From assembly GCA_047967505.1 (NCBI GenBank), contig CM106539.1: a DNA stretch of 64,000 nt, one strand, 5' to 3'. This stretch comes from Dipteris shenzhenensis (taxonomy: Eukaryota; Polypodiophyta; Polypodiopsida; Gleicheniales). The translations under genes were made by a program, and so were the position numbers. A model generated the notes under the pieces. The model ran no database searches and was not told the DNA's origin. It saw nothing but the letters and a program-made list of their open reading frames with translations. This document shows, one piece after another, positions 35,001 through 47,900 of the stretch (the stretch's first letter is position 1; each line of letters starts with the position of its first letter).

Positions 35001-36526
35001 GCCACATGAGCTAAGGATTTAGATGGCATATCACAAATTTCCCTAGAGTTGAGACAACTTTTTTGCCATAACGAAACACTTTAACGCGTTTAAATGCTAT
35101 TACCGCGGTTTAAGAGTAAATCATCTCATTTTTTTAACTACAAGTCTTACTTTTCACTTATAGTGTCATCATTGGCTTTAAGCACAAATTTGTAGGAGGC
35201 ATCAAAACTTGGATTTGCCATAGTGAATATCTTAATCAAAATAATACTATCCTAAGACCACCAAGATCAATCTGTTACCTTTCAAGAATTCATTATGATG
35301 TATCACCCCTTTCTAAGGAGTCAACTTTTTTGCTTCCATTATTAGATTTATCACTTTGAAGCATGTTAAAAGTCGCATGGCAAAAGTAACAATGTATTTC
35401 ATCGCAACACATAAAATGCATACAAGAACTTTGCTCCAAAAAGAATGGTTAGCAATTGATGATAATACAAGTTTTTGAATACTCACAAATTCATGACTCA
35501 ATGCGCAATATAAATAATGCATAATTAAGTAGTTTGAGATTTCAAGGTTGACCAGTGATTGCATGATGTTTTATTGCCCCTCTGTTTTTTTCCCTTGAAT
35601 AAACCTTGAATGCATGGCATTTCGACCAACTAGAACCACCTTCTCACACTGCCTTCGCACCATAGCTTCATTAGATCTTCAGGGTAAAACAAAACAAATG
35701 TTCACAAGGCCTTCTTGAAAGAAATTGGACTTCAACTCCATCGTGGCATTGCTATCAGACAAGATCGGCACAAAGGACAATGCTATCACAGCCACAAGCA
35801 CACACTCACGACTCGGTCTTACTCATGCTTCCACTCTCTAGCAACATTATGTTCACCATGGCGAACCTACAATAACATCACAGCTCCTCGCACTCTCTAC
35901 CAGCTTTGTGTTCACCATGGTGTACCTACACTATCATCACAGCTCCCAGTGGGCCCCTACACATGTGGTGCAGCCATCATAGTATATCCTCTCATTCCAA
36001 TCATCCCACGTACACACAAAGACATACATTGGACATAACATCTTTAAAATCCATGTTTCTAGGAAGTCCTTACGAGATTGGTTTTTGCACTCAAAAAATT
36101 TACAACTAAAAGAAAACAAGTCTAGAATGTCAGGAGTGCACCAAAAAAGTATAATATCTTAATTATAGACTCAAGCTGCTGCACATCTGCAGCAATCCCA
36201 ATCAGGGATCCAAGACAACATGAATTTGATTCCCCTATGTAAAGCCAATGATACCCATCATTAGATATCACATAAATGGTGCTGGTGAAAGTCACCATAT
36301 ATAATGCCTTACAATTACAACCCTGATGCTTACAGGGAATCTTGAGGCAAATTTAATATAACCCCAGGTGAGGAACAAATATATTTTGCAAGCATGACTG
36401 CAGCGGAAGCTACTTCAAAAAATAGATAGCTCTTACAATGTCAGCTTTTGTGTATTTTACATTAGCAAGTAGAAGTACAGCCTCACAGGGAGCATATGTT
36501 CTCTTCAACAAATGCTTCATCCTGCC
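32001..36526. other. mostly unassigned intergenic DNA
   Basis: No family recognised. Noted inside: a two-copy direct repeat at 32602-32800 (GTGTCAACTCCTCG and GATAGTGACTCGCGGC blocks, period about 115 bp), and a purine-rich GAAGAAGAA run at 33743-33805. An unassigned 65-codon frame lies at 33259-33456. A two-copy 60-bp repeat at 35838-35945 is built on TGTTCACCATGG. The last few hundred bases before 36527 should hold the 3' untranslated region of the ABCB26-like gene, but I saw no clear polyadenylation signal. Confidence 0.4.
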
Positions 36527-39500
36527 TCAGAGAGTGCTCATCTGTCGCCGGGTTAACATGGCATACTCTCCATCCAATCTCAGCAATTCCTCATGGCTAC
36601 CAATCTGTAAAAAGAGGAAATTCTCAGGATAGATGTCCATTTCAAAAAAGGACAGATGTTCAGACCAGGAGATCTTCATACCAAAATTGCAAATATCATT
36701 GAAGCCCATTAAATTTTAGGAAATCAAGTGCATGTAACACCACAAGAAGACCAGAAGCTCAAGATCATTCACAATAAATGCACCGAAGCCTGCAGTCAAA
36801 AGAAATCCTTTATATGTCAAATGCGTTCAAAGAGACAATACCATCAAAGGTTGGGACAGCCTTCCATTTGGGCATGTATTGAGAGTGGGATTATAGTGGG
36901 CGATGACTCTTTCACTACTCTGGATCTCTGCGTAACTGGTGACAATTCAAGCTTACAATAAGCCTCCGCCTGAGCTACTCCTGCACCCTCTCGGCCCATT
37001 TCTGCCCCCTCATGGTCACAGCTCCCTGCCCTCCTCACTACCTGACCCTCATCTCCTTCCCCCCCGTGAGCAGCATCATCAGGCTCTTGCCCCTTTTCTT
37101 GACTTCACCACAGCGAGCCTCATGAGGTTTCTATCAACACTTCTTCTGACTCTGCTTTTGTGCCCCCTCTCTTCTTACCAATTCTGCTCTCCTTCTCCAT
37201 TGCCGCCTCCATCATCGGTTGTTTCTTCCATATCTCCCTGTTTGCTTCCCTTTTTTCTGCCCATCCACGGGTTCACTTTTCCTTTCTAACCATCGTTCCT
37301 GTCCCGCCCGCCCTTAATTCTTGTGTGCCTAGCCTTCATGTTTCTGGCCTCAGGCTGGAGCTTTTCACTCCTTCCCCTCTCCTTTACCTCCTTTTGGGAC
37401 CGCCAGCCGGCTAGATGACTTTCCCCCCTTGCCAATCCTATCTTATTCCTTCCAGTCTTTCCTTCCCTTCAATTCCTTCCTTCAAATCTTCGTTCCACCC
37501 ATCACTCCCCTTTTCTCCTTCCCTTCTAGCATTGATTTCATTGATTACTTCAACACCCCCTTTTCTATCAAGTACATCTCCTCTCATTCCTCTGCCACTT
37601 CGAAGCCTCCATTCAGATTATTTCCCTTTCCTGCTCTCCCACTCTTTCAAAGGCTTGGTGTTCTAGAGGACTCTGTGACTCCAATGTAGATATTAAATAT
37701 CTCGGAAGGGATTTGTGTTGTGCACCTCTAAATCCCAGGAAGGGATATTTCTTGTCACATTTGCTGCATTTTGTTTTCTTTGGCAGTTATGGCTCAGAAC
37801 AATCCCAATGAAGTGTTTGGCATCCTCACACAGAAGGATAAGTTGGATGATACCAATTACTCTTTATATAGTTTTATGGTACGCAATCTTTTAGTTGGCA
37901 AACATTTGTGGGATTGTCACTGGGGATGAGACAAGGCCAGAGAATGTGGTTGCACCTGCCACTCCTCCTCAACAAGGTGAAGGAAGGGGTAGAGGACAAG
38001 CTCAGAGTGCTGGACAAGTGCTAGGTGCAGTGGCTGCTGCAGTTGTGCCACCCACACATGAACAGAAAAGGTGGGATTCACGTGATGCACAAGCACTTTC
38101 AGTAATCTCTCTTTCTGTTTGATATTTTTGAGGGATTACTACCCATTGCTTTGCGCTCCGCATTTGAGATCCCTGGCAAGCTCCTCATGTTCCACATGCC
38201 CCCATTCAGCCACCGGCTGATTTAGTTCCTCCACATGCAATGGAAGATGCTGTCAGGCAAGAGATTACAAAAATACACGCAGCCAAAACTGTTCTGAATT
38301 GGCTGCTACAAATTCTCAGGGAGAGTAGGCTTGATGCTCCTTTGCCTGGCAGAACTCGTAGTGCAGCAAGACAAGAAGGGGGGGCTCATTCTGTTGGATC
38401 AGCTTTCACAGGTACTCTTCTTGATGAGTAAGAGCCTGATACTTTTGAAGAGGCCAAAGACAATGTGCATTGGATGAATGCCATGCAGGATGAGTTGCAG
38501 TCTATTGATAAAAATCAGACCTTGAATCTTGGGGATTTGCCACCAAGAAAGAATGCCATAGGTACCAAATGGGTATTCAAAGTCAAAAGAAGGCCAGATG
38601 GGTCCATTGACAAGTACAAGGCACGGCTGGTTGCAAAAGGCTATGCTCAGAAGAAGGGCATAGAACATTTGCTCCTACTTCCAAGATGACCACTATCAGA
38701 TCAATTATTGCTATGGCTGCACATTTTGATTGGAATGTTCATGAGTTGGACATAAAAATAGCCTTTCTCAATGGAAACTTGTTGGAAGAGGTTTATGTCA
38801 AGCAACCTCCTGGCTTTCAAATTTCGGGTAATGCACAAAGTTTGCAAGCTGAATAAAGCTTTGTACGGGCTGAAACAAGCCCCACGTGCATGGTACTCCA
38901 AAATTGATGCCTTTCTGCCCAACAAGGGGCTTAATAACAGTCCAACTGAAAGTACCCTCTACATCAAGAAGGATAAGGGGGATATTTTAGTCATCATTCT
39001 TTGTGTAGATAACATGCTGCTCACAAGGTCAAATGAAGAAAAAATTGCAGATTTCAAAGCTGAATTGAAAGCTACATTTGACATGTCAGATTTGGGCATA
39101 ATTTTTTTTTTTGGATCCAGTTCATACAAGAGAGATGTGGCATCATTATGTCTCAATCCAAGTATGTGCAAAAGCTCTTGGATTGGTTCAACATGCAAGA
39201 CTACAAGCCTACAGCCACTCCCATGGAGCCAGGGCTGAAGCTTACTATGTATGATGCAGGTGAATCAGGAGATGCCACACTCTACAGCCAGGTTGTAGGA
39301 TGCCTCGTTTATTTGTGCAATACATGGCCTGATATTCAGTTCAGTTTGCAGTATCACAGGTGAGCAAATATATGCACAGCCCAAAGACAGCACATTCCGT
39401 TACCTGCAAGGCACAAAGTCTTATGGCTTGAAGTTTCCTAGGGGGGGTGACGTGTAAATGCATGCCTACGATGACTCAGATTGCGTTGGAGACTATGATA

Positions 39501-40874
39501 CTAGGCAGTCGACAAGTGGCAATTGTTTCTTTTTGGGACATGCTTGCATTTCTTGGTTTAGCAAGAAACAAGCTACTGTGGCTACCTCCTCGTGTGAAGC
39601 TGAGTACATGGCAGCCTTCACCGCAACAGTTGAGTGTGTTTGGCTGCGCCGTTTATTTGCTGATCTTCATCTCTCATTGGAGGGTCCTTCTCCCATTCTC
39701 ACTATAGTCAAAGTGCTATAGCAATGGCCAAGTGATCTATGTGTCAACATATGACAATGTTGCAGACATCTTCACCAAAGCACTTCCACGTGAGAAGTTT
39801 TTCGCAATACCCTGAACTTCTCCTTTTGGTGGTTGATCATTTCCTTGTACATCATCACGTTGGCACTGCAGGGGGTCTTAAAATTATTGCCATATTCTAG
39901 GCAGTGACGTTTTGCATTGCTCTCACTCTGTTTAGCTCTCTTGCTTCCTTCACAAGTTTGGCCTATATACAATAGAGGTTTTCCCCACAATTTGGGGTTT
40001 TGTCCTGAGATCCCTTGCATTTCTCTTGGTCTCTCTCTCTCCTTTCCAGTTTAGTTCATGTGTGGTTAGCTCTCTCCATTTCTATTCAAATCCGCAGCGC
40101 CTCTCACATGGTATCAGAGCCACAGTTTGCTAGAGACCCAAGGAGTGAAGGGAGTGTTGAGCTATGACTTATATAAATTAGGGTTGATAAACCCTAACCC
40201 TAACCCTAGAAAATTAGGGTTTGGGCCATAAACCCTCATAAACTCACATAAACTCCTCGACTGACACCTGAAACTCCGTATATCCAATAGAGATGGGGAG
40301 CTGCAAACCCGCCCTTGTGAGGCCTTTATAGGCTGAGGTGGGCCGACCTACTGGTCAGCCACCTTGCCCTAATGTTTGGCCTATAGGCAGGGGGGTTAAG
40401 TCCCCCCTATGTGGCTATGTGGCAATCTTATAGAGGGCTGGAGGAGGTTGGCCCTCTTGAGCCGTTAAGTCAAGCAGAGGAGCAGGGGTTCAGCCCCTAT
40501 AGGCTGCCTAGCAGCCCTTTTATAGGGCTGACTGAGTTGGCCCCTAGGAGCTACTGAGTCGGCCCATAGGCAGGGGGTTGAGCCCTTTTATAGGACTGTG
40601 TACCAGCCCCCATAAGGCAATAGAGGGATTTGGCCCAACCACTGTAATGGTTCGGCCCACCTACAACAGGGGTCGGCCCACAGACCAACCAACTGTAAGG
40701 GGGGTGGCTGCCTATATATATATAGGCCCCCTCCCTCACTTGTCGGAGCATCTCAATTCACAACAAGTTTGGCCTATATATAGCAAAGGTTTTCCCCACG
40801 GTTTGGGCTTTTGTCCTGATATCCCTTGTATTTCTCTTGGTCTCTCTCTCCCTTTCCCAATTCAGTTCATGTGT

Positions 40875-40926
<52 letters not shown>

Positions 40927-41900
40927 GCTGAGGATTGCCATTGGTCAGATGCGAGTTTTGTCCCATCAGCTGAGGATCGAGGCAGGGAGAGCGACAGGTA
41001 TACTCAAAGAGCAACGGGTCTACACGCTATGTACGCTGGGGGCGGTTGAGACAGAGGAGCATTTTCTTTGTGTTTGCCCAACCTACTGCGAGATCCGGGG
41101 ATGCTACCACTGTCTCTACCTGAAGGGGAGTGGCTTCGGCCCTTTGTCACGCCTGATCCATTTCCATGAGCAAGTCTGTATCGTGCTTTATCTGATGGAA
41201 ATATGTCAGCACAAGGAGACGCTTTTGCGATAGATCAGAGGGCAGCAGGGGATGGCCAGACCACCACAGGACATAGAGGATGAGCGGGCACAGCGATGCA
41301 TCACAAACTTCTATGCATTTGAGTCCAGTCCCCGGACACAGTGGAGTGGAGGAGGAGCTAGCCGATATGAGAGCAGTCTCGATGAGCGGCCGGCACAGTA
41401 CCATTGAAAGAGGGGAGCAAAGACCACATGCGCGACAAAGAGTCCCCAGAGAACACTCTATTGAGGTCCGACCTATCACATCTTTCCTCAAGGGGGACCG
41501 ACAGAGACGAGGGGTCACTCTGGACATAGCCCAAAGAGTCCAGAGAGCAAGGAGACCACATCCCCCACCGCAGCACGAGACATCTCAACAGACATAGATA
41601 CGAGACATCTTCGCAGCCCACCAGAGAGCCATCACTGTTCCAGGGTTCAATTTCTGGTCCTGTTTCTGAGTCCCAGCACCAAGACTAACCTGTTTTTCAG
41701 TCAGTTCTTGATATTGGATAGATTGATTGATCTGGCCCACTATGCAGTTGTAGTTGTCTATTTCTATGATTATGACTTTGTTAGCATAGATTAGTACTCA
41801 GCAAGGATCCTAGCGTGCCCTTTGCTTCAACCCATTGAGGCTTGTATGAGTTCGCTTTTTGTGTACTTTGTCCCATAGGCCAGCAAGGCCTCCCGTGGAC

Positions 41901-41936
<36 letters not shown>

Positions 41937-44900
41937 AGATCATAGTCACAAGAAACGTTTCGTCTGTTTCGTCCTTTCGACACGTTGCATTTTGTTTTGT
42001 TTCATCTTTTTGAATGAAACGCATAGGTTTTGAATGTATACGTAATATATACACAAATAGGGACAAATAAGGTATGTTATATTCAAGTTTAGAATAGGAG
42101 AAATACAAGTCAACACACCTAAAAAGAAAATTCAAAACACAAAGACATTCTTCAAATTTATTTAACTTCAAGCTTTCGATCTCCTTTCTCAAGTTTGAAT
42201 AGGTTTCAAAATGATATTGAATATATATATAAGATAGGGGCAAATAAGATCTGTTTTATTCAAGTTTAGAGTGAAAAAATAGAAATATAGGTCAAGACAC
42301 CTAAAAATGGAATTCAAAATATTCAAATTTGTTTAAATTCAAGCTTTCAATCTCCTTTCTCAAGTTTCAACTTTAGACCTGGATGCAAAACTTAAAAGCA
42401 TATGGATTCTAGAAAACACAGGGCAAAAATGTGTATATTGATTTAGGCGAAACAAAGGTTTCGTTGAGAGCATTTCGTCTTGTTTCGAAACCTTTCGTCT
42501 GTTTCATCATTTCGAGGTTTCAACAGGAGGAGACAAGTTTTCATGGACTCTGGTTCAGATCCACTGCGCTTCTTACACAGCAATCTTGGCGGTGACCCTT
42601 TTTTTGATCTAGCTAGAAGGGCTCTTATGGCAGCTCCCTCCACTCCCCAGCCATTCGAAGTTCATCTCCTCAAAAAACAAGCAACAGGTGAAGATTGGTT
42701 GTCAGTCCCTTCAAGACAGAGCCGTGATGGGCCGTATTGTTGACCAAATGCCCACCTAGAGCCAGGTTCGTGATTGGATCCAGCCGAGTTCCCTCAACTT
42801 CACCCAAGAACTCCCCTAGTCAATGGAATTTAACAAATCTCTTATATCACTATAAGATAGGGATACACCATCCCAAGATGCCTCATGGAGCCGTAGCCCA
42901 TTTTCCTCAAGCGAATCTAATGTTCTTTATACCTTGGTACCTTGGTTTCATCGTGGAGATTAAGGATATGACACACCATGTGCCACAGTTGCCGATGACC
43001 CTTCCCTTATCGAGGCAGTCAAAGGAGTATCGGCCCATATTGTCCTCCACCAAAGCCTATTTCAATACAATGTTGGAGTCCCCACCTACATTGGCCTCAA
43101 TCCTTGTAGATGATGAGGTTCCAGAGTACCCAAAGCCCTTGACCAAGGAGATCCTTCTAAAGACTTTGGATGGCAGCGAATTTAGACAGAGGGTTAAGGT
43201 TTGGACAGTGCCTCAAGTGCAGATACATGGGACGCCTGGTAAAATCTTGCCCCCGCAATGTAGGTCAGACCCCACCTACCAACAGTCTCGTACAAGCAGC
43301 AACTAGAAGATCGAGAGGTTAGACCCCCCTGTGCAAGATAAATAGCAGCATGAAACCTATACCCCCTAGGTTGCCACTAGTAACAAGTGAGTACAATGCC
43401 CCCTCCAGCCACCCCACACCCAAGGTGGAGCAATAGAGGAGCCCCCTTAGGAGGCACCAAACACCTGAGGGTGAAGTCATTTTTAATCTTCCAACAAACC
43501 CTCTCACGTCAACGCCTCAAGGTTTCTAGTAGGCTCAATAGCTTGCCACAATCTCAGGTACAAGAGAGGTGCCCTTCCCAGTCTGCCTGCTACCATCATC
43601 TATTCCTCCCCTCGTTGCGCTGTCTCCAAACCCTCTCCCCCCTCCGCTCCCATCTCCAATCAATCCACCACCTTCCTCCTCCTCCTCCTCCCCTTTTTCA
43701 ACTGCCCAAGCAGCACAACCGGTGATCACCCTCACCACCCACCCCTCAATTACCCAGCCTTCCTCCTCCCTCCCTTCCCCCTTTGCTTCACAGCATCCTC
43801 CTTTGACTAGGCCCTCTGGCCAAAGCACAGTTTCATTGTCGCAGTCCAAACCCGTCTCCTCACAGTTTATGGGCATAGCTCGCACGGTGCCAGCACAAGA
43901 GATTGCCATTGTATTCTCTCGGTCTCCAGGACCAAAGCCTCACCCAGAGAAAGCCCTCCTGCAGCGGTTGGGACCCTGGAACTACCTCAACGCGCGAGAT
44001 GACTACCCCATTGCATTGGAGATGTCAGTCTCTCTTTCCAGAGACTCTGGGTTCTCTGTGAAAAATCCAGTTCCCTTTTGGCCAGTTTTTCTATACTATG
44101 TTTCCCATGATCAGCGCCTCAGGGACAACTGATTTGTATGGTTGGTTGTTCAAGCATGTACTGGAATGTAATCTAGAGCATACCTCTGAAATCCGGCCAC
44201 CTTGCATGACAACAATACGATCAGCTGAACGAATTGTTGATAATCTGCAACAACAAAAAAACTCTCATGGGAAGATCAGCACAAATAGCGACTATCAAAA
44301 CATCCAATCAATCACAGAACAGAATCACATGCCTGGAAAAATAAGAAGAGAGGAGAGGAGAATAACATCAAACCTATGTGCAATGACAAGAACAGTTCTT
44401 TTTTGTTTGCCATCTCCATGCATTGCTTTGTCTAACGCTTTCTGGAATGTAAAAGTAGTAAAACTTAAACAAATAGCGTAACCACCAACATCTAACGAGC
44501 ATGATTGACAGCCACATCAGTACTCAATATACCTGCATCTAGGAAGACCAAGCAAATGCATACATTGCTGATACACTAGTAGTGCGCTGACAATCTACTC
44601 ACTATATCAGAATAACCTTAAAGTATTAAGCAAACCATATGGACTCTGTAATGCCCCCCCCCCCTCTTTTTTTTTAAAATAAAATCTCCCTTCCCCCAAA
44701 ACTGATTCTCTGAACAGAAAACCATCAACAATAATAGAATCCAAAAATAAAAGGCCCTGACCTGTACATAATGCTCACTTTCAGCATCTAGTGCACTTGT
44801 AGCCTCATCAAGAATTAGTATAGCAGGATCTCTTATAAGAGCCCGGGCTATAGCTATGCGTTGTTTCTGACCCCCACTAAGGCGAGAATTGTCTACGACA

Positions 44901-47900
44901 GTATTATAACCCTCCGGTAATGCCACGATAAAATCATGTGCATGAGCCTGCCTTGCTGCTCTTTCTATGTCCTTCAAGGTGACGCTCCTTCCACATCCAT
45001 ATGCTATATTTGATGCTATGTCCATGCTAAAAAGTCGAGGCTCCTGCATCAAAATTCAAAGGTGACTTATTTTGTCCCAAAATGCATTATGTGAACGTCC
45101 TTGTGAAACCAAGCCCAAAATCAGACAAATGTTAGGAGAATGTTCCAAATTTCTGTCCCTATTAGGCAACTGGCACTTCGTAGATATAATTTGACATTCA
45201 CAGCCCAAACGGTCCACGAAACCAAGGACACAGGATAGACAGCAGTCCCTTAGAATAGACTATGCAAGAGGATCATTTCCTAACTCTGAAAAAAAAGTAC
45301 ATCCAGTACGATCAGAATCCCAATCTGCTTTTAGTAGGGGAAAAGCAAGGGAATCCTGGCAGGAAATTTTTGAAAATGTAGGAAAAAGTCAGCTGATGGC
45401 TGACATATACTCTGGTAGTTGAAGGAAACTATATAAATTTGTAACACTAGAATATATCCAATCGTACAAATTCAGATTTTTGTTGTTCTAAAGTCCAAAA
45501 TTCTACAAGGAAAATCAAAGAGAAGAAAAATGAGCTAACAAAAAAGTTTTGAAAAATAAAAGGTAGACGTATCTAGCAAGCAAAGCAATGCTTATGTCGT
45601 CATCAGTGCCCAAGCATAAGCAGCTATACTGAGTTTCTAAAGACCCGCTGAGTCAATTGTGCACACTCAGTGCTTACTAAAATATGTCAATTAAACATAA
45701 AGGGGAAGATAACAAGAAATAAAGAACAGCAGATTGAGAGAGTCCAAGATCTAAGAAAACCGGTCTGTGCGGTGGGCGTGATTGGGCGGACCCCAAACAA
45801 CAATGCTGGAGATTGTCTCCCAAATGCTATCCTCCCGTATGTGCGGTGGGCATGATTGGGCGGACGGAGATGTGTCATGAATCTCAATCCAGGAGACCTG
45901 CTGTCCATGTACCCTGTACACTGGTGAGACCGGATTAATCGAGAAGGCGTGTCCTCTCTCCGTGAGCCAGGCTACCATCCCCCAAGTGAAATCTCTCATC
46001 ATCCTCTGCGTGCTAGCCACAATCCTAAGGGACGCCGACCATATACATTGTGCTGCCGAGCACAACTGATGGTAGAAGTCTGTGGTCATCTCGAGAATCT
46101 CCTGCGAGGTCTGTGTGCATATGTCCTTGCGATACTCTAAGGCGCTAGAGCTGAATCCCTAAAAATGTGGTCCTGTGGTCTGAAAGAACTGCCTAGTCAT
46201 CCTATCCCTATGCTGGACTCATCGGGCCCGAGAGGAACGGTACAAGAACTGTGCTCTTCGAATCTCCAAGTCCTATAACTCTAAGTGTGCACACTCCAAA
46301 CGGTCTCTAAGCCACTGGGGCCCCGGATCCTGCTCCCGTAGTCTCTCTATGGATGCAAGGTCTTGGCGAAGTGCTCTCTCTCGCTCTTGAAGAGCAGCTC
46401 TCTGTCTAAGGGCATGGGACTAGAGCTCCTGACTGCTCTACCGAATCATCTCGGCCACCCATATCGCCCATCCCTCACTGGGTCCCTCATTTAGCTCTCC
46501 AGATCTCCACTATCGCTTGTTGTACCTCCACCTCGTCTCATCTAGTATGCAAACCCCCTTTTGGGGGGGACCACTACGAGGCTGCTCCACATGAAGGACT
46601 GTCGGAGAGTGGTTAGACATCATGGTCCCTGCCAAGATGCCGGTGGGACCGCCTCTAAGTAGTGCCCAGTTCTCCTACATAGAATCTGTCGAGGTGCTCC
46701 GGCAGCCCATCATGACGCCACTTCACTGTCCAAAAGAGAAATGCAGGCTGCCCGGAAGCCTGGTAAACTCCAACTCGCGCCATGGACCTTGCCACTGATC
46801 ACAAAGATAAACTGCTCACAGGTACTCCTATCCCTAGCTGGCATCTGTGCAAAGAGGCTTCTCCTTGCTTGTCCTCCATGACCTCTAGGTTGTTAAAGTC
46901 ACCTCTAACAATCCACAAGTCAACCACCGAGAGGCAGTCTGTGAGTTGCCGTCAAAAAGATGGGCGGTGGTGTCTGCAAGCAGGTGCGTACACATTCAGA
47001 ATACCAATCCGGTTCAGTCCTTGCCTACCTGGAGAGCCATCCACACTACGCGACTTGGTATAAGCTCACCCTGTGCAAAGATCTCTAAGGCCACCACCCG
47101 GGGTACCGATATGCATACACCACCACTCGTACCGACTACGGGAGACTAGATCTTAGGAAGGAGATAATGTCGACATGTGAATTCTGCTGCTGAGAACATG
47201 TTCTCCTGAATCAAGCGTAAGTCAACTAGTCAACCTACTAAAGCCCGCTGCAATTCTTGATGGAGAATCAGAGATTGCGGCTGACTAGGTGCGCAGTCAT
47301 GAAGCCCATGTACGTTCCAGCTCACCACTGTCAAACTCATGGGGATGAGGCAGAGGTGAACAAGGCTCGACTGTGAACGGGAGCCGAAAGAGAATCAACA
47401 CTAGGGTAGACATAGAGGCAAAACTGTACGATGGACCTAACTAGGGTCAAAACATGTGTGGTGACTGACTCACCCACAAACTCAACCTCTAACTGAGGTG
47501 GGTGGGGGGCAACTTATAAGGGGAAAATTTCCCCCTAGCCCCTTATTACATTGGCCACCACCTTGGAGATTAATATTTCTAACAAACTTACAGGAGGAGC
47601 CTCTCATCATTGAATTCAAAGATGCTCAGACAACCAAGTGAAAAAAAGAGGATCGAACACAACAATAAAAAGAGAACACAGAAATTCCAAGAACTTCCTT
47701 GCTAGATTTGTCATAGCCACATCTTCAAGAGGATTACAACCAGATAACAATTGTTATGACATAATGGGCATACCCATTTAGTTTCAACAATATTCAATGA
47801 TACCTGCAGCCCAGCTCCAGTAACTGCATCTTAACAATTAGAATAGCAATACAGCATTATCCCAAAGCACATTTTTCCTCAGCTGATACTATTGCACCCT

